Source of the DNA: an uncultured Moraxella sp.
Lineage (GTDB): Bacteria; Pseudomonadota; Gammaproteobacteria; Pseudomonadales; Moraxellaceae
Assembly: GCA_927911235.1 (NCBI GenBank)
Contig: CAKMOY010000061.1
Location: forward strand, 1-5,023
Length of the DNA: 5,023 bases
Reading direction: 5' to 3'
The translations under genes were made by a program, and so were the position numbers. Shown in pieces: positions 1 through 5,023 of the stretch. Under the pieces are notes generated by a model, which was not told the DNA's origin, did not search any database, and worked only from the letters and a program-made list of their open reading frames with translations. Every line of letters begins with the position of its first letter. Within the stretch, counting starts at the first letter, position 1.

Positions 1-19
1 ATAATTATTATCATATGTA
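1..19. promoter_or_regulatory. Candidate Fur box, cut by the window edge
   Basis: The first 18 bases match the classical Fur consensus (core ATAATGATAATCATTATC) at 12 positions, and 12 of the first 14 agree. The left end of the site lies outside the window. It sits upstream of the receptor promoter, as expected if iron represses the receptor-lipoprotein pair. The region is very AT-rich, so chance matches are likely, and the right half of the palindrome is poor. Confidence 0.35.
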
Positions 20-30
20 ATAAAATATTT

Positions 31-58
31 TTGAGATATTTTTAACAATGTGTATTTT
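31..58 (+). promoter_or_regulatory. Candidate sigma70 promoter of the receptor gene
   Basis: TTGAGA (31-36, five of six to the -35 consensus) is followed after 16 bases by TATTTT (53-58, four of six to the -10 consensus). A transcript starting near 65 would have a leader of about 27 bases before the ATG at 92. No strong Shine-Dalgarno sequence is visible ahead of that ATG. The candidate Fur box lies just upstream of the -35. In DNA this AT-rich other -10-like hexamers exist, so this is the best candidate rather than a unique one. Confidence 0.35.
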
Positions 59-91
59 ATTTTAAAAAACTTAAGTTAATATAGATAAACT

Positions 92-2186
92 ATGATTTTT
101 TGTTCAAATTTTCAACCTAGACAATTAACCAAATCTTTACAATACCTATTCGCCTTGATGATGATGGGCAGTTGTCAAACTGGTTTTACCAATGACAATT
201 TAGCCGATAATATGTCGCCTAGCACCACGCTTGACACAATCGTCATTACTGCCACTCGTACCGAAAAAGGTGTCAAAGAAACCCCCATTCCTGTCAGCGT
301 CATCGGCAAAAAACAATTAGAAGAAAACCATGCTCGCACCTTAAAACAGGCGTTAGAATTGTTACCACAGTTGCAATTACGCCCTTTGCACGGCAAAACT
401 GGCTATGAAGTTACCATGCAGGGATTTTCTGGCGACCAAGTGTTGGTTTTGATTGATGGATTGCCTGTAACTGCCAGCACAGGTTCAAAAGTAAACATTA
501 GTCAATATTTAAATGTTGATGTGGAACAGATTGAAGTCATTCAAGGGGCTTCATCGGCTCAATACGGCAGTTCGGCAATGGGCGGTGTGGTGAACGTGAT
601 TACCAAGCGTTTAAAGCCCAATGACCAACGCATAACAGGTCATATCACTGCCGATGTTGCGACCAATGGTGAACAAAATCCGAGTGGCAAAAATTTTGAT
701 GACAATTATCAGTTTGTTGAGATGAGTAGCGATATTCAGCTTGATAAACAGGGCGACTGGTTGGCAAGGGTTTCTGCTTCGCATTTAAAAGACAAGGGCT
801 TGCGTATCAATCCAGATGCGTGGAAACAGCTAAAAGACAGCACCGAGCAACAGCAAATTTCGGCAAAACTCCAATACCACCCCCAACAAAACCAAGCATT
901 TTTGCAAAAAGCATGGCTAGAAATGGGGCATTATCAAGAAGATGATGAAAGCCGTTTTGACACTTTTAAAGCCCCTTTAACCTACAATACTTTGCGTGAA
1001 GAAGCCATTGATAAAAACCGATTTTCGCTAGGGTTTAACGGTCAATTAAAGAATATAAACAATGTTTTGCAAGATACCAAATTGACAGGTTCGGTATTTT
1101 ATGAAGGCTATGATAGCCATTCTACGACCTCTATGAACGGTGTGCAACAAACCAACCGCACCGCCAATATGAGTACCCAAATCGCTCAATTACAAGCGGA
1201 TTTTCCAAGTTTAGCTATTAATGATAATAGTTATCAATTATGGCAAGTGGGTTTTAGCCATCAAAAAAGACGATTTGCAACAACAAAACAATGGCAATAA
1301 CGAACTTAACCGTGCCAAAGAACAGCGAGATGTGAGCGAAGTTTATTTACAAAATGATTGGTTAATTGGTGATAATTGGGAGCTGATTGCGGGTGTTCGT
1401 TATCAAGATGATAGCGATTTTGGTGGTCATACCGCCCCAAAACTGGCTGTGAAGTACAATCATATCGGTGATACAGGCATTAACCATACTTGGCGAGCCA
1501 GCATTGGCAGTGGTTATCGTGTGCCAAATTTAAAAGAGCGTTATTATGTTTTTGACCACAGTGCGTTGGGTTATAAGGTGCTGGGCAGTTCTGACTTAGT
1601 GCCTGAAACATCTACCAGTTATCAGTTGGGTTATCAAGCAGATATTTTAGAAAATTTAAATCTTTCTGTTAATTTATTTTACAATGATATTAAAGATTTG
1701 ATTCAAACTGACCGAACTCAACCACTACGTTATGAAGACAATATTGCAATTTATGGCTATGACAATGTGGACAATGCGACCACTTATGGCGGTGATGTGG
1801 CAATTCATTGGCAAGCGTTAAAAAACCTTGAGTTGCAGTTCAATTATGGTTATTTGCATACGCATAATGCCACAACTGGCACAGAATTGACCCAACGCCC
1901 CAAACATAAAGCAGACATTTTGGCAAATTATCAAATCACGCCAAAGTTAGATTGGGTCAATCAAGTGATGCACGAATCCAAACATTTGCTTGACAGTGAA
2001 CAAGTCGCCTACTCGCCTGCTTGGTGGGTTTGGAATACCAAATTCAATTATCAAGCAACGCCAAAATTAGCAGTTTATACTGTTATTAACAATGTGTTTG
2101 ATAAACAACGAGATACCAGCGATAGCAATGACCAAAGCAATCTTGATAATCGTCAATGGTTATTGGGTGCAACGTATCAATTTTAA
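92..2186 (+). pseudogene. TonB-dependent outer-membrane receptor, likely heme/iron uptake, split by one frameshift
   Basis: This encodes a TonB-dependent receptor that would import a substrate, probably heme, across the outer membrane using TonB-ExbBD energy. The first part (92-1300) has a hydrophobic N-terminal export segment (about residues 16-30), a TonB box (DTIVITA, 48-54) and a plug domain (about 55-172, with IDGLPV at 121-126 and GGVVNVITK at its end). The rest is a beta-barrel that ends in the terminal Phe (LLGATYQF) typical of outer-membrane proteins. The frame breaks at the A6 run 1263-1268; using five A's continues HQK into DDLQQQ and gives 697 residues, a normal family length. Barrel residues 475-505 carry YRVP, then NLKERYY, His489 and SSDL, resembling the FRAP/NPNL region of heme receptors with a degenerate second half. 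The first ATG is chosen because later Mets would remove the export segment. The HmuY-like gene follows 39 bases downstream. Heme is inferred; another metal chelate is possible. Confidence 0.85.
1263..1268 (+). other. A6 run where the receptor frame breaks
   Basis: Upstream of this run the receptor is read in the frame of the ATG at 92, which stops at 1300. Downstream the barrel continues in the +1 frame through to 2186. Removing one A gives CAA AAA GAC GAT (Q K D D) and a seamless protein. The run therefore looks like A5 expanded to A6. Confidence 0.8.
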
Positions 2187-2201
2187 TCGTATTTTTAACC
2201 G

Positions 2202-2209
2202 TTTTTTTT
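2202..2209 (+). repeat. T8 homopolymer between receptor and lipoprotein genes
   Basis: Eight consecutive T's lie in the 39-base gap, 16 bases before the lipoprotein ATG and just ahead of its ribosome binding site. No G+C-rich stem precedes it, so it is not a convincing terminator. A run this long can vary in length, but it does not alter any reading frame. Confidence 0.6.
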
Positions 2210-2213
2210 CAAC

Positions 2214-2218
2214 AGGAG
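2214..2218 (+). promoter_or_regulatory. Ribosome binding site of the HmuY-like lipoprotein
   Basis: AGGAG lies seven bases before the ATG at 2226, a near-ideal Shine-Dalgarno and spacing. It fixes the lipoprotein start and contrasts with the weak site before the receptor. If the two genes are cotranscribed, the lipoprotein may be translated better than the receptor. Confidence 0.8.
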
Positions 2219-2285
2219 CAATCGTATGAACCATAAATTAACTGTATTAGCCACTTTGTTGGCAACTGTCGGCTTAACCGCTTGT

Positions 2286-2303
2286 GGTGGTGGCGGTGGT
2301 GGC
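2286..2303 (+). repeat. Six-glycine codon tract after the lipobox cysteine
   Basis: Six GGT/GGC codons directly follow the lipidated Cys20. Together with the Asn-rich segment they form a flexible tether that would hold the heme-binding domains away from the membrane. Synonymous third-base changes break the tract, so it is not a pure slippage repeat. Confidence 0.7.
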
Positions 2304-2324
2304 TCAAGTAGCCCTACCCCTAGT

Positions 2325-2405
2325 AATAACGCAAGCAACAACGCAAGCAATAGCAATGGCAGTAATACCAACAACGGTAATAATGCGAACAACGGCAATG
2401 CAAAC
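2325..2405 (+). repeat. Imperfect short tandem repeats encoding an Asn/Ser-rich tether
   Basis: Two adjacent 12-base units (2325-2336 and 2337-2348) differ at one base and both encode Asn-Asn-Ala-Ser. Two related 18-base units follow at 2370-2387 and 2388-2405, both beginning AACAACGG. Unit lengths are multiples of three, so copy-number change would alter tether length without breaking the frame. Confidence 0.7.
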
Positions 2406-2585
2406 AATACCAACCAAACACCGACTGCAACTTTTAGCGATTCGGCAACTTGGGAAGTGGATAGCACCAAAAAAGAAGCCATTTGTTATGACTTTGATAG
2501 CAAAACAGAAGTTGGCTGTGATAGCACAATTTGGGATTTTAAATTTGACAATACAACAGGTAGAACTCCAACATTTTGGACAAAT

Positions 2586-2601
2586 GGCGGTACAAGTGGC
2601 A
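2586..2601 (+). repeat. 16-base direct repeat, copy 1 (NGGTSG motif of first domain)
   Basis: GGCGGTACAAGTGGCA occurs here and again at 3074-3089, at the matching place in each HmuY-like domain, where it encodes Gly-Gly-Thr-Ser-Gly. Sixteen identical bases 488 apart support an internal duplication of the domain, or local gene conversion between the halves. Confidence 0.75.
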
Positions 2602-2933
2602 CTGGCAAAGGTGCGTCATTAGGTCTGTTTGATTGGTCTGAATTAAAAACTTATACCAACGCCACCATTGACCCAAAATCTAAACAAAACATCGCCCAAC
2701 GCTATATGTTAGACAGCACGGCAGGTATTTTTACCACACAATCATGGTATCAATACAACATGGACACGCACCAATTAGCACCCAATAACCGTGTTTATTT
2801 GATTACCACCGATAACACCAGTGCCAATACCACCAGTAGCGTACAAGCACCGATTTTTGCCTTGCAAGTGATTAATTATTACAACGAAAGTGCAACATCT
2901 GGCTATCCAACCTTGCGTTGGATTGACACAGCT

Positions 2934-2941
2934 ACGCCAAT
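2934..2941 (+). other. First lipoprotein frameshift (missing base near CC)
   Basis: The frame from the ATG at 2226 stays HmuY-like up to Thr237 (2934-2936) and then runs into an unrelated tail ending at 3002. The downstream frame is HmuY-like from AAT at 2939. Adding one base at the CC of 2937-2938 gives TATPNDVKTQ and joins them. The break falls between the two domains. Confidence 0.7.
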
Positions 2942-3073
2942 GATGTTAAAACACAAATGTTTAACGCATCGTCACAAACAGAGTGGACTTATATTAACTT
3001 AAGCACATCACAAACCACCACAGCCGATGGCAACTGGCATATCGCACTGCAACGAGATAAAATCAAACTAAAC

Positions 3074-3089
3074 GGCGGTACAAGTGGCA
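3074..3089 (+). repeat. 16-base direct repeat, copy 2 (NGGTSG motif of second domain)
   Basis: This is the second copy of the 16-base sequence at 2586-2601, placed in the second HmuY-like domain. Flanking bases on the 3' side are also similar, with a GGCAAAG following in both copies, and then diverge. Confidence 0.75.
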
Positions 3090-3454
3090 AAGGCAAAGTT
3101 GCAGGCTTTTTGGCAAAACAACCAACTGGTTACTATGATGACAAAGGCGAAGCAATTGCCGAAAAATTCAATCAGAACAATATCCAAGAAAGTTTGCCAG
3201 ATTTGCAGAATACACAGAAGTACAGATTGCCAACTTCTGCCAGAGCTTGGGTATCAGATAGTTTTAGCTCGCCATTAAATCCAGCTTATACAGGTACATT
3301 TCCAAACATAGACTATCAATGGTACACCTACAACGGCACAAACCATAAACTTACCGCAAAACCTGAAGACACTGCCAAAGGCGTATTGCTTCGTTCTGCT
3401 GAAGGTGATAGCTACGCTCGTATGCGTTTAGCCGAAATCAAATACGCTACTAGT

Positions 3455-3465
3455 GAAGCCCTTTT
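3455..3465 (+). other. Second lipoprotein frameshift (C run 3459-3461)
   Basis: After EIKYATSEA the frame carries on without a stop into antisense DNA of the convergent gene, which is implausible. Adding one C to the CCC run moves to the frame reading PFATSWVFEFGIQPK and then TAA at 3505-3507, a proper closing beta-strand that ends before the terminator. Confidence 0.7.
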
Positions 3466-3512
3466 GCAACATCTTGGGTCTTTGAATTTGGTATTCAACC
3501 TAAATAATCCGA

Positions 3513-3526
3513 CCAAAAATTTTTGG
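3513..3526. repeat. Perfect 14-base palindrome after the lipoprotein stop
   Basis: CCAAAAATTTTTGG is a perfect palindrome six bases beyond the TAA at 3505-3507. It has no loop and only four G/C bases, so as RNA it would make a weak hairpin. It may assist the terminator just downstream or be a protein binding site. Confidence 0.4.
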
Positions 3527-3532
3527 CAAAAT

Positions 3533-3562
3533 AAAAAACCATTTACAATCGTAAATGTTTTT
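3533..3562. terminator. Bidirectional intrinsic terminator between convergent genes
   Basis: The inverted repeat CATTTAC-AATC-GTAAATG (3540-3557) is flanked by A6 on the left (3533-3538) and T5 on the right (3558-3562). It therefore reads as stem-loop plus U-run on both strands. It lies between the end of the lipoprotein gene (3507) and the end of the DUF3360 gene (3577), as expected for a shared terminator. The stem is short and AT-rich, so efficiency may be modest. Confidence 0.6.
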
Positions 3563-3576
3563 ATACAACATCAAAA

Positions 3577-4920
3577 TCAATGTCTAAACTGTGGTAAAAA
3601 CGCTGGAATCCCTGGCAACATACCGACTGCACCCATCGCAAGGCACAAGATAACAAAACCCACCGAAGGAATTACCACTCGTCCTGCAAAGCCCAAATCG
3701 GTACTGCGTTGTTTATCACCGATTAATCCTAGATTATCCAACAACATAGTCAAAGACCAACCAAACACAGGATTTACCAACGCTGAAGAGAACACCACAA
3801 CAGCGGCAGATTGTGTGGTTTTGCCTTTACGGGTCATTTCCATGCCTGCTTCTAGTAACGGTACAAACACACCGACCACCAACGCCACAGATAACACAGG
3901 TTGCCAAACTGCCAAATCCATCGGATAACCCCAAAGACTTGCCATGATACAAAAAACAGCCGTCAAAATCGCCCCTGCTGGGATTGGACGCTTGGCAATA
4001 GCCGCAGGGACGATGTACGTTCCCCAAGATGAGGTGAAGTTTGCACCACCCAATACCGAACCTGCAACTTGTCGCATAGAACAAGCAATCGTTGTATCAT
4101 CAATATTCATGTGGGTTTTTTCAGATTTTTCTGGATAGCTTAATTTTTGGAACACTTGATGACCCAAAAAATCTGGTGGCCACATCGCAACCGCTAACAC
4201 CGCAAATGGAAACACCACCAAAAAGCTGTTAAATGTTGGCAGACCCATTTGCCAGCCTGTGGTTTCTCCCCACCAATACGTTGGGCTCATGTGTGGCAAA
4301 CCAGGGGCGGTCTTAAACTCAAACGGTGCTCCAAAAATAAACGCCAACACGCCTGCCATCAAACAGCCAACAGGCACAGCCAACCAACGTTTTTGCCAAT
4401 GCTCAAGCAGTGCATACAAAATAATTGTTGCCAAAATAATGATAAAAGCGATGTGTGGCAAATTAATGCTTGCCGCCCATTTCATCATTTTATCCACTTG
4501 ACCGATAGTTCCCACAAAGCCAAGGTACAATAGCAACCCACCGCATACACCATTACTGGTGAGTTTTGCCATTAAGCTACCGCCTTTTAGCAAGCCTAAC
4601 GCCAAACCAAACACCCCGATTAACAAACCAAATGCCAATGGATGTCCGCCTGCGGCAACCACAATCGGAATCAATGGAATGAGAGGTCCATGCGTACCGG
4701 GCAAATTTGACGTTGGCAAAAACATACCAGAAAACAGCAAAATAAACACCGAGACAATCAGTAATTCATACCGCACATTTTCTAACACAAAACTGTCTGG
4801 CAAGCCTAACGGCACAGCAAACGCCGCCGCTACCGCTCCTACCATCACGATTTTGCCAATCGTCCCTGCCAATGCAGGAATGGCATCTTCAAACTCAAAA
4901 CGATAATAGACCTCTTTCCA
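3577..4920 (-). pseudogene. DUF3360-family polytopic membrane protein, N-terminus cut off by an insertion
   Basis: I recognise this as a DUF3360-type inner-membrane protein of unknown function with transporter-like character. About 11-12 hydrophobic segments are visible. Conserved stretches include NVRYELLI, GTHGPLIPLIP and VAAGGHP near the N-terminus, AMWPPDFLGHQVFQK and MNIDDT in the middle, then GGANFTSSWGTYIVPAAIAK and LEAGMEMTRKGKTTQSA towards the C-terminus. The readable frame runs from Trp at 4918-4920 to TGA at 3577-3579, about 447 residues, against roughly 490-500 that I recall for the family. There is no ATG or GTG at the 5' end: upstream lies an in-frame TAG at 4924-4926 and sequence unlike the family. 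The first possible start is TTG at 4870-4872, which would begin inside the first membrane segment and drop the conserved YRFEFED lead-in. The best reading is a gene truncated by the adjacent insertion sequence. No substrate can be assigned. Confidence 0.75.
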
Positions 4921-4935
4921 AACCTAATAGTGATT

Positions 4936-4944
4936 TGGTATAAT
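4936..4944 (+). promoter_or_regulatory. Extended -10 promoter inside the insertion-sequence end
   Basis: TGGTATAAT is a perfect extended -10 (TGN plus TATAAT). There is no good -35 at the right distance (TTCCAA at 4916-4921 matches three of six), which an extended -10 can tolerate. Transcription would start near 4951, about 20 bases before the ATG at 4973. Confidence 0.5.
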
Positions 4945-4972
4945 ACTGATTTTTAGAAAAAACAGCAAAAGC

Positions 4973-5023
4973 ATGATACCCGAACAAGCAGAAAAAACTC
5001 AGTGACGCACAATTTAAACGCTA
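4973..5023 (+). pseudogene. Start of a transposase-like gene, partial and frame-shifted
   Basis: The ATG at 4973 opens MIPEQAEKTQ and stops at once (TGA at 5003-5005). The neighbouring frame reads KKLSDAQFKR up to the window edge, which resembles the N-terminus of IS transposases that begin with a LSDxxFKR-type segment before a helix-turn-helix. Dropping one A from the A6 run at 4992-4997 joins them as MIPEQAEKLSDAQFKR. Only about 17 residues are visible, so neither identity nor the frameshift is certain. The Shine-Dalgarno is weak. Confidence 0.4.

Larger units (their letters stand above)
2226..3507 (+). pseudogene. HmuY-like heme-binding lipoprotein with two tandem domains, broken by two frameshifts
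   Basis: The product is a likely surface lipoprotein that binds heme and hands it to the upstream receptor. It starts with a lipoprotein signal peptide and lipobox LTAC (Cys20), then Gly21-26 and an Asn/Ser-rich tether to about residue 66. Two HmuY-like domains follow, about 70-238 and 240-427 in the restored protein. Each has the same order of landmarks: a Trp strand (WDFKF at 103; WHIAL at 271), NGGTSG with a nearby GKG (120 and 283), WYxYN followed by a His (His182 and His374), and a closing strand. The frame breaks near 2937-2938, where one base is missing (TATP continues into NDVKTQMF), and again in the C run 3459-3461, where one base is missing and restores SWVFEFGIQPK and stop TAA at 3505-3507. 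Restored length is 427 residues. HmuY proteins usually have one such domain. Heme binding is inferred from family resemblance and context; the frameshifts may be real or artefacts. Confidence 0.8.
4924..5023 (+). mobile_element. Probable left end of an insertion sequence, running off the window
   Basis: Homology to the DUF3360 protein stops abruptly at about 4920. Beyond it, reading away on the + strand, there is a promoter, a short leader and a transposase-like start, which is the usual layout of an IS left end. The exact boundary, the terminal inverted repeat and any target duplication cannot be fixed because the other end lies outside the window. Family assignment (IS5-like with a DDE_4-type transposase) is a guess from the few residues visible. 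Confidence 0.5.

Noticed and set aside
22..38. Lipobox-like MGSC in the receptor N-terminus taken as a lipoprotein signal
   Set aside because: The position in a TonB-dependent receptor and the ordinary barrel C-terminus argue for a standard export signal; the residue range given is in the protein (about residues 25-28), and this may be coincidence.
1263..1268. Programmed ribosomal or transcriptional slippage to make full-length receptor
   Set aside because: Six A's is short for efficient transcriptional slippage, no stimulatory Shine-Dalgarno or stem-loop is evident, and such recoding is not known for TonB-dependent receptors.
2325..2405. CRISPR array or phase-variable microsatellite
   Set aside because: Units are adjacent, imperfect, lack spacers and have lengths that are multiples of three; they are best explained as an Asn-rich protein tether.
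2195..2482. Minus-strand open frame of 95 residues, very Leu/Pro-rich
   Set aside because: It is the complement of the Gly/Asn-rich signal and tether of the lipoprotein gene; the hydrophobic look comes from the low-complexity codons on the other strand, and no ribosome binding site supports it.
3508..3928. Continuation of the lipoprotein frame beyond 3507
   Set aside because: It runs through a terminator and antisense to the strongly family-like DUF3360 gene, so it is an artefact of the second frameshift.
4559..4906. Plus-strand open frame of 115 residues, Pro/Asn/Lys-rich
   Set aside because: It lies wholly antisense to conserved membrane segments of the DUF3360 protein and its composition is what reverse-reading of hydrophobic codons gives.

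Overview
The window suggests an AT-rich gammaproteobacterium, most plausibly Moraxellaceae and probably Moraxella. This rests on the AT-rich, A/T-homopolymer-rich DNA and on the gene content; it is inferred from remembered family distributions, not from a search.

Layout. (1) Positions 1-91 are an AT-rich leader with a candidate Fur box at the extreme left edge and a plausible sigma70 promoter. (2) Positions 92-2186 (+) encode a TonB-dependent outer-membrane receptor, split by a +1 frameshift at an A6 tract (1263-1268). (3) Positions 2226-3507 (+) encode a secreted lipoprotein that reads as two tandem HmuY-like heme-binding domains behind a Gly6/Asn-rich tether. It carries two separate -1 frameshifts, near 2937 and 3460; restoring them gives a 427-residue protein ending in a typical barrel-like C-terminus. 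(4) Positions 3508-3576 are a convergent intergenic gap with a bidirectional terminator. (5) Positions 3577-4920 (-) encode a DUF3360-type polytopic membrane protein with its N-terminus missing. (6) Positions from about 4924 to the right edge look like the left end of an insertion sequence, with an extended -10 promoter and the start of a transposase-like frame. This element appears to have cut off the 5' end of the DUF3360 gene.

How the genes work together. The receptor and the HmuY-like lipoprotein sit 39 bases apart on the same strand and form a likely iron-regulated operon. The model is that the surface lipoprotein captures heme and passes it to the TonB-dependent receptor, as in HmuY/HmuR of Porphyromonas gingivalis. 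The notable point is the apparent duplication of the HmuY-like domain inside one polypeptide. The DUF3360 gene is convergent and not obviously part of this pathway.

Caution. Four single-base frame disruptions, all in short A or C runs, lie within 5 kb. They could reflect sequencing error, gene decay or slippage; the sequence alone cannot decide. Each gene is described in its restored form and the break is stated.
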